From Desulfobulbaceae bacterium (lineage in GTDB: Bacteria; Desulfobacterota; Desulfobulbia; Desulfobulbales; Desulfobulbaceae), in NCBI GenBank assembly GCA_023544645.1, contig JAMJFO010000005.1, positions 39,059 to 103,058 of the forward strand: a DNA stretch of 64,000 nucleotides, in the 5' to 3' direction. A model generated the notes under the pieces. It had not been told where the DNA came from and searched no databases. It was given only the letters and a program-made list of their open reading frames with translations. A program made the translations under genes and the position numbers. This document shows, in pieces, positions 1 to 7,667 of the stretch (positions within the stretch are counted from its first letter, which is position 1; the number at the start of each line of letters is the position of its first letter).

Positions 1-347
1 ACTTCCTGCAGAATGGATTCGATGATCTCTTTTTTCTTCAAAGGATGGCGGATGGTCATCAGCTTCTCACCCGCTTCAACAAACCGACCGTCAAGCTCTT
101 TACGAAGGGCGGAGACGATCCCGTTGGTCTTTGAGGAAACAGCCTTGGTATTGTTTTCCCTGGTTATCCTGTACAGGCTGGTTCCAGGGATGTGCCTCCA
201 TTCACCGGTTACGCCCTCGACTTCGGCGCCCTCATCGACCAGGAACTGCACCTGCCCGGCATGGACAGCAAACATATCCACATAGTGAAAAGGATCGGAG
301 CGGTAGCGGCTGAAAATCTCGTCGAAATGTATATCCTGTTGCGACAC
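1..347 (-). CDS. Biotin/lipoyl-attachment-like protein, 3' end cut by window edge
   Basis: Leftward frame with 115 codons visible and no stop before base 1. The start is a GTG at 347-345, the first start codon after an in-frame TGA. It lacks a clear Shine-Dalgarno; the next in-frame ATG is about 23 codons further in. Residues about 25-110 contain FAVHAGQVQFLVDEGAEVEG and then NGIVSALRKELDGRFVEAGE, the two-strand hammerhead pattern of biotin/lipoyl carrier or HlyD-type hybrid domains. I see no canonical AMKM biotinylation motif in the visible part, so this may be a carrier-like fold rather than a true biotin carrier. It lies 69 bases downstream of the membrane-anchored gene ending at 417 and is probably in the same operon. 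Family assignment is by pattern only. Confidence 0.6.
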   Translation of the reverse strand, partial: MSQQDIHFDEIFSRYRSDPFHYVDMFAVHAGQVQFLVDEGAEVEGVTGEWRHIPGTSLYRITRENNTKAVSSKTNGIVSALRKELDGRFVEAGEKLMTIRHPLKKKEIIESILQE

Positions 348-416
348 GGTAATTCAGGGTATGATTATGGCTTCAGGGCCGTTGATAATTGTCTGTGGAC
401 ATGGTGGAAAATTGTA

Positions 417-941
417 TCAGTGACCTGTGGGAATCTGTTCTCCGTGGCCGGTTTCCATAGTCCCGCCATACCCGTCGTCCAGGTGACGATCCAGAGTGAA
501 AAACGGTCTTTTGACCGGCTGGAAATCGGTGATACCGCACTGCAGAGCCCGGGCATTGCTGTTGACAAACCGCCTGGAGACCGAAGAGAGCTGCGCTTGA
601 TGCATGGCCGGAATCGTTTCAGCAAGATTCCATACATGCCTGTCCCGGTAGATGCCGTTTTCATCCATAAACTCACAAAGAACAGTGATATTTTTTATAC
701 TGTGGTCCGAATTATTCCGGATGAGAAAATCCGCCGCCACCATATTATTCATGCCTTCACTGATCTGAAATTTCGCCAGCTGGATATCATGCAGAATCTT
801 CCCGGCCTCTTGCGACGGCTCGGGTTCACAGACGAATAACCCTTTGGGGGCAAGCACTGAACCGACCTGAGTGACAGAAAAAATAGCCAGCGCTGCCAAA
901 ACGATGCACAGGACCAGATTGGCCCAGTATTGCCTGGTCAT
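417..941 (-). CDS. Hypothetical membrane-anchored protein
   Basis: 174 aa. The start ATG at 941-939 is preceded by GGAGG at 5-base spacing; the frame stays open further upstream, but nothing there looks coding. Residues about 6-28 form one hydrophobic N-terminal segment (signal anchor). The C-terminal half (ADFLIRNNSDHSIKNITVLC and following) looks like a small beta-sandwich of the kind found in FxLYD or DUF3426-like periplasmic domains. The ATG overlaps the stop of the preceding 46-aa ORF (ATGA), so translation is probably coupled. No enzymatic motif is visible and I do not assign a function. Confidence 0.7.
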   Translation of the reverse strand: MTRQYWANLVLCIVLAALAIFSVTQVGSVLAPKGLFVCEPEPSQEAGKILHDIQLAKFQISEGMNNMVAADFLIRNNSDHSIKNITVLCEFMDENGIYRDRHVWNLAETIPAMHQAQLSSVSRRFVNSNARALQCGITDFQPVKRPFFTLDRHLDDGYGGTMETGHGEQIPTGH

Positions 942-1078
942 GTTTCCTCCTTGCACAACTCGATGAACTCCCTGTAAGCCGGAAAGACTCCATGGGCGCC
1001 ACGTTGCACCAAGCGGCTGAAATACTGATCCGACGGCGGGACAGGTCTTTGCGCGGACGACAACCCTGGTTTTCCCAC
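938..1078 (-). CDS. Small translationally coupled ORF, 46 aa
   Basis: GTG at 1078-1076 with a perfect AGGAGG at 1091-1086, seven bases upstream. The product has 46 residues and includes SDQYFSRLVQRGAHGVFPAY and REFIELCKEET. Its stop overlaps the next start as ATGA, typical of coupled operon genes. A possible promoter (TTGCTA at 1124-1119, N17, TATACA at 1101-1096) would put transcription start almost on the Shine-Dalgarno, so either the promoter lies further upstream or this start is wrong. No family recognised. The case rests on the ribosome binding site and the overlap, not on homology. Confidence 0.45.
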   Translation of the reverse strand: MGKPGLSSAQRPVPPSDQYFSRLVQRGAHGVFPAYREFIELCKEET

Positions 1079-1149
1079 CGTTTTTCCTCCTGCATTGTAT
1101 ACTTTCAGTTTGACAAGATAGCAAGGCTATTTTACACCTGTCCGGACGT

Positions 1150-1277
1150 AAGCGTTCACAGGAGACCGCATCCAGGAGCCCCGCAGACTCGCTTACCTCT
1201 TTGCCATCGGCCGGTCCGTAAACCTGATGTACAGCGGCCGGCCTCTTTCGCGGATCTGCGACGCCCTGTGAGCGCTT
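1150..1277. repeat. Putative 128-bp inverted-repeat element upstream of cmoA
   Basis: The ends are AAGCGTTCACAGG (1150-1162) and CCTGTGAGCGCTT (1265-1277), which are inverted copies with one mismatch in 13. No coding frame fits the interior. Bases 1175-1198 match bases 17404-17427, inside the slyD-proximal element, at 21 of 24 positions, including CGCAGRCTCGCTTACCT. This suggests a dispersed non-coding repeat family. No target-site duplication is evident. The element lies in the 420-base gap between the divergent genes at 941 and 1362. Confidence 0.45.
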
Positions 1278-1361
1278 GCCAATGCTGATAAAATGCAATG
1301 CGTGGTTGCCTTGCCGTGCGTGTTTACGTCTCTACCACGCACCCAACTGTGGACCAGATAT

Positions 1362-2099
1362 ATGAACAAGGATAAACTTTTCGAATCCGGCTCTGTTCAG
1401 GAAGATTTCACTTTCAACGACAGCGTCGCCGAGGTCTTCGATGACATGCTCAATCGCTCGGTCCCGTATTATTCGGCCGTGATTGACGGCATCGTCGGTC
1501 TGCTTCAGCATCAATCTGTTTCAGGCCGAACCATATACGACCTGGGCTGTTCAACCGGAACCACCCTGCTTGAGCTTGCCCGGCGGCTGCCGGACAGCGG
1601 CTGCCGGTTTGTCGGCATAGACAAAGCCCCGGCCATGATAAACAAAGCCCGGCAAAAGGCCGAAATGTTATCCATGCCGGCATCGGTGCAATTCAAAGTA
1701 GGCGATATTACCACAGCCGACCTTGACGACGCGGGAGCAATCCTCTGCAACTACACCCTGCAATTCATCCGCCCCATGGCCAGGCTGCAGTTTGTCCGCA
1801 GGCTGTATAACGCGCTGCCGGCCGGGGGCATGTGCATTGTCAGCGAAAAAGTGATCTGCCACGACCGGAAGCTGAACCGTGACTTCATCAACATGCACCA
1901 CCGGTTCAAGCGGCGCCAGGGATACTCCGAACTTGAAATCGCGGCAAAAAGAGAAGCCCTGGAAAATGTGCTGGTCCCTTTTTCCATCGAGGAGAATATC
2001 GATCTTCTGCGTCAGTCCGGCTTCCAAGCGGTGGAAACGTTTTTTCAGTGGTTCAATTTTGCCTCCTTTGTTGCCCTGAAGGAAGAATGCCTGCGATGA
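1362..2099 (+). CDS. cmoA: Carboxy-S-adenosyl-L-methionine synthase CmoA
   Basis: 245 aa, close to the roughly 247 aa of E. coli CmoA. The family converts SAM plus prephenate to carboxy-SAM, the donor used by CmoB to make cmo5U in the tRNA wobble position. It is a Rossmann methyltransferase fold: motif I is DLGCSTGTT (residue about 65), followed by GIDKAPAMI and ILCNYTLQFI. The N-terminus has the family-typical DKLFESGSVQEDFTFNDSVA. The chosen ATG matches the CmoA N-terminus; the open frame extends upstream to 1293 into sequence without family similarity. The stop overlaps the cmoB start, so the two are co-translated. Cytoplasmic. Confidence 0.93.
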   Translation: MNKDKLFESGSVQEDFTFNDSVAEVFDDMLNRSVPYYSAVIDGIVGLLQHQSVSGRTIYDLGCSTGTTLLELARRLPDSGCRFVGIDKAPAMINKARQKAEMLSMPASVQFKVGDITTADLDDAGAILCNYTLQFIRPMARLQFVRRLYNALPAGGMCIVSEKVICHDRKLNRDFINMHHRFKRRQGYSELEIAAKREALENVLVPFSIEENIDLLRQSGFQAVETFFQWFNFASFVALKEECLR

Positions 2100-3052
2100 A
2101 CTATCTGGACCTCCTCCCCTCTGCCCGGCATGATGCGGTTCTTGCGCTGCAGGAGCAAAAGCGTTGCTGGATCAGCCAGACCAAAAAAGGATTCCTCCGC
2201 TACCGGCAGCCCGGTGAATCGGTCAGCCACATCAAGGCGTCTTGGTGCGACTTCTCCGGAGATGTCATCCATATCGGCCGGCCCGGAGAGGTTGACGAAA
2301 CGGACCGGCAGAAGATACTCCAGGCCATGCGCTCCTTCATGCCCTGGCGCAAAGGTCCTTTCAGGGTTTTCGGCATTGATATTGACGCGGAATGGCGCAG
2401 TGAACGGAAATGGAACCGGCTGCTGCCGGAAATTCCTCCGCTGGCCGGCAAGCTGATAGCCGATATCGGCTGCAACAACGGGTATTACATGTTCCGGGCC
2501 GCGCATCATCAGCCCCGCCTGGTCCTGGGTTTTGAACCCTACGTTCAGCATTATTACACCTTCCGCACCCTCAATGGTTTTGCCGGCCAGGGCAGCCTCG
2601 AGATCGAACTCTTCGGGGTCGAGGATCTGCACCTGTTCCCGCAATGCTTTGATGTCATCTTTCTCCTGGGCATAATCTATCATCGGCCATCTCCCATCGA
2701 CGCGCTGCGGGACATATTCACCGCCCTGAAGCCCGGGGGAACCCTGCTGCTTGAATCACAGGCCATTCCGGGAGAAGAGCCCGTGGCCCTTTTTCCGGAA
2801 AGCACCTACGCCAAGGTGCCCGGCACCTGGTTCATACCCACCGGCGCCTGTCTATACAACTGGCTCAAACGAACCGGTTTCAGCAACATCAAGCTCTTCT
2901 GCAGCCATCCGATGAGCAGTGATGAACAGCGGCGGACCGACTGGATGATTTTCGAATCCTATGAAGATTTTATTGACAAGGAAAACCCTGAGCTTACTAT
3001 AGAGAAGTATCCTGCCCCATGGCGGGTTTTTTTTAAGGCTGAAAAGAGATAA
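2096..3052 (+). CDS. cmoB: tRNA U34 carboxymethyltransferase CmoB
   Basis: 318 aa (E. coli CmoB is 323). It transfers the carboxymethyl group from carboxy-SAM to 5-hydroxyuridine-34 of tRNA. Visible: a CmoB-specific N-terminal half (MPWRKGPFRVFGIDIDAEWR), motif I DIGCNNGYYMF near residue 123, and LGIIYHRPSPIDALRDIF. The ATG at 2096 overlaps the cmoA TGA. A second ATG at 2087 lies only about two bases from the AAGGAAG ribosome site, so 2096 (spacing about 11) is preferred. With cmoA it forms a complete cmo5U module; the hydroxylating enzyme is not in this window. Confidence 0.93.
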   Translation: MNYLDLLPSARHDAVLALQEQKRCWISQTKKGFLRYRQPGESVSHIKASWCDFSGDVIHIGRPGEVDETDRQKILQAMRSFMPWRKGPFRVFGIDIDAEWRSERKWNRLLPEIPPLAGKLIADIGCNNGYYMFRAAHHQPRLVLGFEPYVQHYYTFRTLNGFAGQGSLEIELFGVEDLHLFPQCFDVIFLLGIIYHRPSPIDALRDIFTALKPGGTLLLESQAIPGEEPVALFPESTYAKVPGTWFIPTGACLYNWLKRTGFSNIKLFCSHPMSSDEQRRTDWMIFESYEDFIDKENPELTIEKYPAPWRVFFKAEKR

Positions 3053-3184
3053 CCTCATGAAATGCCGGGAAAGGGCACAGGCAGACAGGTACCGGCACAC
3101 ATTGCCGCGCTGATCCTTTGCCGGAGCAGCCATGTATGAGGCGACAAAAGAGCAATCATCTCTCAACACAAACAGGTGAAAATT

Positions 3185-3730
3185 ATGAAAAGTGAAGAGT
3201 GTACATTATACCATGGTGGACTCAAAGGCGCGGAATCTGTTTTTGGTGAAACAGCCGAGCAATACGGTCTTAACGAAATCATATTCACTTTCGACGGCCA
3301 TAAGCTGGGCAGGGACAGGAACTCCGTCGTTCTCAGCGATGCAGACCTGCAGCGGGGAGATATCAGCATGGAGATCGCCTCCCGGATGATGAATCGGACC
3401 TACTACGAAACGGACAAGATCCGCAAGGTCCTGCAAACCATCTTCCACATGGTCAACAAGGGACACCAGGTTTTCGTCATCGGCATCATACTTGATGACA
3501 ACTCGGTCAAGGGTGGCACCGGCTGGGCAGTTGAGCTGGCCAAACTCTTTAACCGTCCTCTCCACGTCTTCGATCAGAACCGCAACCAGTGGTTTACCTG
3601 GAAGGACGGTTCCTGGACTGAAGATACTCCCAAGATCACCTATACAACCCTGGTCGGGTCCGGAACCCGCTATCTGAGCGAAGAAGGCCGTTCAGCCATT
3701 GAAAAGCTTTTTGCCGACTCCTTCAACTAG
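3185..3730 (+). CDS. SLOG-like Rossmann nucleotide-binding protein
   Basis: 181 aa, cytoplasmic, no signal peptide. The pattern fits the SLOG/LOG-related superfamily: GGLKGAE near the N-terminus, a central hydrophobic strand HQVFVIGIIL, GGTGWAVELAKLFNRPLHVF, and a late GSGTRYLSEEG that resembles a phosphate-binding turn. ATG at 3185 is chosen because AGGTGA lies about six bases upstream; a GTG at 3176 is in frame but sits on that site. It stands alone, 132 bases after cmoB and followed by a strong hairpin. SLOG domains bind nucleotides or nucleotide-derived signals; the ligand here cannot be read from sequence. Classification is by motif inspection only. Confidence 0.55.
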   Translation: MKSEECTLYHGGLKGAESVFGETAEQYGLNEIIFTFDGHKLGRDRNSVVLSDADLQRGDISMEIASRMMNRTYYETDKIRKVLQTIFHMVNKGHQVFVIGIILDDNSVKGGTGWAVELAKLFNRPLHVFDQNRNQWFTWKDGSWTEDTPKITYTTLVGSGTRYLSEEGRSAIEKLFADSFN

Positions 3731-3744
3731 TTCAACCTCACAAC

Positions 3745-3769
3745 GGCGGCCGGTTTCCTGCCGGCCGCC
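3745..3769 (+). terminator. Hairpin after the SLOG-like gene, no U-tract
   Basis: Perfect 9-bp stem GGCGGCCGG / CCGGCCGCC around a 7-base loop, 14 bases after the stop codon. No T-run follows on either strand, so it may be a transcript-stabilising hairpin or a factor-assisted terminator rather than a classical intrinsic one. Confidence 0.5.
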
Positions 3770-3923
3770 TGCATCAAGCCGCCATTATAACCGCTTCAGG
3801 GGCATCATCTCCGTAACGGATGAATCATATTGCAAAAGAACGGCAACATGGATATGATGGCTTACAAAATCGAGCTCGGCAACCAACAGTCGTGCATCCC
3901 CCGGAAAAAAAAATCAGAAAAGA

Positions 3924-4838
3924 ATGGCTCAGGACAAGCTCCATATCATAATCACCGGTGAACAGGGCAATGGACGCTCTTTTGCCGTCTGCAAAAAAAC
4001 AGCCCGGCGTACGATCATTGCCGTTCTTTCGATCTCCATCATCCTGATCCTGGGCTTTCTGGCCGGTATTGCTTTTTTCAGCCAGAACCTGAATCTCTCC
4101 TCAAAAAACAGAGTTCTTGACAGCCGGCTCGTAGAAACGATGACGGCGCTTGACGAAATCCAGGCCTCCAGAACCAATCTCATTGCCAGATACGAAGACA
4201 AAATAGCAAGGCTGGAGGAAGACCGCGAGAATCTGCTGGAAAGCAGCATCAGCAGGCTTGACGAGAAAAGCAAGGTCATCGAAAAGGTCATGGACAATAT
4301 CGGGGTAGAGGTAAAAATAGAGGAAGACCCGAATCACAGCGGCGGGCCCTATATCTCTCCTGATGAACAATATTGCGATCAATTGATCCTCAAGGCTGAC
4401 CGCTACCTGGAAGTATTGAACAAGATCCCGCTGGGCCGGCCGGTTCCGGGAAAAATAAGTTCAAAGTTCGGCAACAGGACCGACCCGATCAAGAAGAGAC
4501 AAGCCTTCCACCCGGGGATCGACTTTCGCGGCAACACCGGCGATGAGATCAAGGCAACCGCCGACGCGGTGGTGAAGACCGCCGCCTCCAACAACGTGCT
4601 GGGCAACCATATCATACTAGCCCATGGCAATGGATATGAGTCCATCTTCGCCCATCTGCACAAGCGACTGGTAAAAAAAGGCGACAAAGTCAAACGGGGC
4701 CAGGTTATCGGCCACATCGGAAATACCGGGCGCAGTACCGGGTCCCACCTCCACTACGGGATCCGCTACAACAAAAAATCAATCGATCCCATGAAATACC
4801 TCCAGGTTGCCGACCTGACCCTCAGCCTCAGCAAGTAA
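3924..4838 (+). CDS. Membrane-anchored M23 (LytM) peptidoglycan endopeptidase
   Basis: 304 aa. One transmembrane segment at about residues 30-53, a coiled coil at about 60-122, and a C-terminal M23 domain at about 170-295. Zinc-site residues are intact: H196 and D200 in FHPGIDF, and H275-L-H277 in GSHLHYGIR, so an active metallopeptidase is expected in the periplasm. The gene lies 20 bases before a bactofilin gene. M23 peptidase plus bactofilin is a known cell-shape pairing (for example CcmA with Csd proteins in Helicobacter), so localised cross-link cleavage on a bactofilin scaffold is the likely role. Ribosome site before 3924 is weak (AGAAAAGA). Confidence 0.88.
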   Translation: MAQDKLHIIITGEQGNGRSFAVCKKTARRTIIAVLSISIILILGFLAGIAFFSQNLNLSSKNRVLDSRLVETMTALDEIQASRTNLIARYEDKIARLEEDRENLLESSISRLDEKSKVIEKVMDNIGVEVKIEEDPNHSGGPYISPDEQYCDQLILKADRYLEVLNKIPLGRPVPGKISSKFGNRTDPIKKRQAFHPGIDFRGNTGDEIKATADAVVKTAASNNVLGNHIILAHGNGYESIFAHLHKRLVKKGDKVKRGQVIGHIGNTGRSTGSHLHYGIRYNKKSIDPMKYLQVADLTLSLSK

Positions 4839-4858
4839 AAGAGCATACAGGAGAGAAC

Positions 4859-5332
4859 ATGTCACTATTCAATAAAAAAGATTCTGATCCCCAAGAAGCT
4901 GCGGCGGCCCCGACCAGAGCCGCCAAAACATCGGGCGATGTCATTTCCTCAATCATCTCTACAGATATGCGGGTAACCGGGGAACTGAGCTTTAAAGGCA
5001 AAACCAGGGTTGACGGCACAGTCGAAGGAAACATCAAGGGAGAGCATTTGATCCTGAGCGAATCGGGCAAGATCCACGGGGATCTTGAGCTCGCCAGCCT
5101 GATCTGCCACGGCACCATCGAAGGCAATGTCAAGGCCCAGAGGGTAACGGCGCACAGCAGCGCCTCCCTCAAGGGGAACCTGATTGCGACCAGCCTGACG
5201 GTTGAATCCGGCGCCAGGCTCAACGGTGAAGTTTCCTCATCATCGCAGCCGCAGCAACAGCCGCAGTCGAAAACTCCGCCGCCGGCAGCACCCCAGAAAG
5301 CAGAACCGGAAAAAAAGGACGCGCCTAACTGA
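4859..5332 (+). CDS. Bactofilin (polymer-forming cytoskeletal protein)
   Basis: 157 aa. Residues about 30-125 are the repetitive right-handed beta-helix of bactofilins: ISTDMRVTGELSFKGKTRVD, GTVEGNIKGEHLILSESGKI, then further short hydrophobic turns. An N-terminal polar stretch and a Pro/Gln/Lys-rich C-terminal tail (about 126-157) are typical. Bactofilins self-assemble without nucleotide on the inner face of the membrane and position cell-wall enzymes. The start ATG follows AGGAGAGAAC. It is convergent with mnmE, leaving only 16 bases between the two stops, and pairs with the M23 peptidase just upstream. Confidence 0.9.
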   Translation: MSLFNKKDSDPQEAAAAPTRAAKTSGDVISSIISTDMRVTGELSFKGKTRVDGTVEGNIKGEHLILSESGKIHGDLELASLICHGTIEGNVKAQRVTAHSSASLKGNLIATSLTVESGARLNGEVSSSSQPQQQPQSKTPPPAAPQKAEPEKKDAPN

Positions 5333-5348
5333 TTTTATTCAGCTCCGC

Positions 5349-6740
5349 TTACTTGCCGATACAGAATTCGGCAAATATCCTGTCCAGCACATCATCGGCG
5401 GTTGTCAGGCCGACGATATCGCCGAGATGATCAAGGGCAGCCTGTACTTCAACAGCCGCCAGGTCCACTGTTACCGCTGCCTGCAACCCTTCGCGCAAAC
5501 GCCTTGCCGCCCCAAGGCTCTGCTCCAGCACGCTGCGGTGACGAATGTTCGGAGCGCAGGAACACCGCTCGTCGAGCAGGGGCCCCTGCCCGACAATACT
5601 CTCATATATCGCATCCTGGAGCTCCGGCAGTCCCCGGTGATGCCGGGCGGAGATCCGGACCACTCGCTCCCCGGCAAACTGCCGGGCCATGGAATCAACA
5701 TCCTCCCGGGCCGCGATATCCACTTTATTCAGCACCACAACCCGCCTGGTATCGCCCATGGAATTGTACAGGATCCGGTCCTGGTCGGTAAACGAAGTTG
5801 ACGCGTCAACCATAAACAGCACCAGATCGGCCTCGCGCATTTTCTGCCGGGCGCGCTGGATGCCCATTTCCTCCACCGATCCGGCATGCTCCCTTATCCC
5901 GGCGGTATCAACCAGACGGGCCGGCACCCCCCTGATGGAGATGAACTCTTCGATGGTATCCCTGGTCGTACCCGGAACAGGGGTCACCAGGGCGCGTTCC
6001 TCCTGAAGGAGGGCGTTGAGCAGGCTTGATTTGCCGACATTGGGCAAACCGGCGATAACCAGATGAATACCGTCGCGAATAATTTTTCCCTGCTCGGACA
6101 AGGCTATCAGTTCGGCCAGCGGTTTTTCAACCTCTTCGCTTATCCGTCCCAGCATTTGCTCACGATCGACCAGCTCCACATCATCATCCGGAAAATCAAT
6201 GGCCACCTCAAGAACTGCGAGGATGTTGACCAGGGCATCCCGGATGTTCTCGATGCGATGATGCATCTCGCCCTGCAGCTGACCGACCGCCAATCTGAGG
6301 CCGGTGCCGGTCTTTGCCTGCAGTAGATCAATAACCGCTTCAGCCTGGGTAAGATCTATGCGGCCGGCGAGAAATGCCCGCTTGGTGAATTCTCCCGGTT
6401 CAGCCGGCCGGGCGCCGTTGCGGATGATTTCCGCCAGAATGGAATTGAGTGCGAGGTAGCTGCCATGACTCTGGAGTTCAACCACGTCTTCCCGGGTATA
6501 GCTATGGGGGGATCGCATGTACACGGCCAGAGCCTCGTCGAGCACACTGCCGTCGGCGGCATTGACAGTGCCGTAATACATGGTATGGCTGGCAAAAGAG
6601 GAGCGGGGCCGGGATGGCCTGAATACGTTGTTCAGAATACCCAGGGCGTCCGGGCCGCTGATCCGGATTATGCCGATGCCGCCGGTTCCGGGCGGGGTGG
6701 CGACAGCGGCAATGGTATCACTTTTCTGCTGAACCGCCAC
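5349..6740 (-). CDS. mnmE: tRNA modification GTPase MnmE
   Basis: 463 aa, full length. With MnmG it installs the aminomethyl-type group at C5 of wobble U34. The N-terminal formyl-THF-binding domain begins DTIAAVATPPGTGGIGIIRI. An inserted Ras-like G domain carries GLPNVGKSS, GTTRDT, DTAG and NKVD. The C-terminus is the invariant FCIGK, whose Cys is catalytically important. The start overlaps the end of jag by 23 bases, so the gene is the promoter-distal member of the rpmH operon. Its partner mnmG lies in the divergent transcription unit at 13,541. Confidence 0.97.
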   Translation of the reverse strand: MAVQQKSDTIAAVATPPGTGGIGIIRISGPDALGILNNVFRPSRPRSSFASHTMYYGTVNAADGSVLDEALAVYMRSPHSYTREDVVELQSHGSYLALNSILAEIIRNGARPAEPGEFTKRAFLAGRIDLTQAEAVIDLLQAKTGTGLRLAVGQLQGEMHHRIENIRDALVNILAVLEVAIDFPDDDVELVDREQMLGRISEEVEKPLAELIALSEQGKIIRDGIHLVIAGLPNVGKSSLLNALLQEERALVTPVPGTTRDTIEEFISIRGVPARLVDTAGIREHAGSVEEMGIQRARQKMREADLVLFMVDASTSFTDQDRILYNSMGDTRRVVVLNKVDIAAREDVDSMARQFAGERVVRISARHHRGLPELQDAIYESIVGQGPLLDERCSCAPNIRHRSVLEQSLGAARRLREGLQAAVTVDLAAVEVQAALDHLGDIVGLTTADDVLDRIFAEFCIGK

Positions 6741-7644
6741 CCTGTCGACCCCTGCGCCTGCCGCCCGATTTCTTTGCCTTGCTGCCGGGCTTGTAGATCA
6801 GGACCTTTTTGAACAAGCCGTCCCCAACACTTCTTGAACGGATCGCTTTATCATCCTGGAGGGTGACATGAACCACCCTTCGTTCAGAAGGATTGAGGCC
6901 GGGTATGGCCTGGGTCTTGCCGTCGGCTTTCACCTTCTCCGCCAGTTCAACAGCGCTGTTTTTCAATTCCTCTATCCGCCGCTCCCGGAAATCACCTGCA
7001 TTGAGATCGATCATCATTCGATCCGGCAGTTCACGGCTGGACATCTTTCGCAAGAGGTACTGCAGGCTGTCAAGAGTTCTTCCCTGGGAACCGACAATGC
7101 TCTCCTCATGCTCGCCGTTTATCTGACAGAGGATTGTCGCGTCTTCAAAAGACACGCTGGTCTCGGACGCAAAACCCATGAGCTGCAGAATCCGATCCAG
7201 GTCGCTCTTGACCAAGGCAAGCACTTCGTCGGTTGGAGGCGTTAGCGGTTCGGGCTCGACGACCTTGCCAACGGCGTCATCCTCTTTCCTGCTTTTCGGC
7301 TTGCCGCGCCCCCTTTCCCCCCGTTTTTCCGGCCGCTTCGCGTCAACGGCTGCCTTTTCCTGCGCATCCGCAGGCGGCGGAACCGGGGCTTCTACTTCCT
7401 TCACAGGCTCCTGCTCGGCAACCGGGGGTTCGGCTCGGGTTTTGGAAGTTTTTTTCACCGGCGCGGATTTCTGCTTGAGGGCCGCCCTGATATGCGCCCG
7501 TTTCTTACAAAGGCCGAAAATGCCGGCCGAACCGGTTTCCACTATTTCAATATCAAGTTTTTCCTGGGAGGTGGCGAAATCAGCGCACGCCTGACGAATG
7601 GCTTCTGCTACGCTTTTACTGTAATAGTCTTTTGCTTTTGTCAT
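6718..7644 (-). CDS. jag: RNA-binding protein KhpB/Jag
   Basis: 308 aa. Jag N-domain at residues about 1-55 (AKDYYSKSVAEAIRQACADF), a low-complexity Lys/Pro/Glu linker (about 60-145), then a KH domain (GSQGRTLDSLQYLLRKM) and an R3H domain (LNPSERRVVHVTLQ). A basic Gly-rich tail ends the protein. The ATG at 7644 with AAGGA seven bases upstream is preferred to an in-frame TTG at 7659. The position directly after yidC is conserved in many bacteria. The family binds RNA and affects cell-envelope gene expression; specific targets here are unknown. Confidence 0.92.
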   Translation of the reverse strand: MTKAKDYYSKSVAEAIRQACADFATSQEKLDIEIVETGSAGIFGLCKKRAHIRAALKQKSAPVKKTSKTRAEPPVAEQEPVKEVEAPVPPPADAQEKAAVDAKRPEKRGERGRGKPKSRKEDDAVGKVVEPEPLTPPTDEVLALVKSDLDRILQLMGFASETSVSFEDATILCQINGEHEESIVGSQGRTLDSLQYLLRKMSSRELPDRMMIDLNAGDFRERRIEELKNSAVELAEKVKADGKTQAIPGLNPSERRVVHVTLQDDKAIRSRSVGDGLFKKVLIYKPGSKAKKSGGRRRGRQGGGSAEK

Positions 7645-7667
7645 GAGAGTTTCCTTCAATCCATGGA

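Noticed and set aside
417..1298. 293-aa version of the membrane-anchored gene starting at 1298
   Set aside because: The upstream part reads through a non-coding repeat and the small ORF; GGAGG before ATG 941 and the signal anchor fix the start.
3001..3045. T-rich run at the end of cmoB as an intrinsic terminator
   Set aside because: It lies within the coding sequence and the preceding stem is too short.
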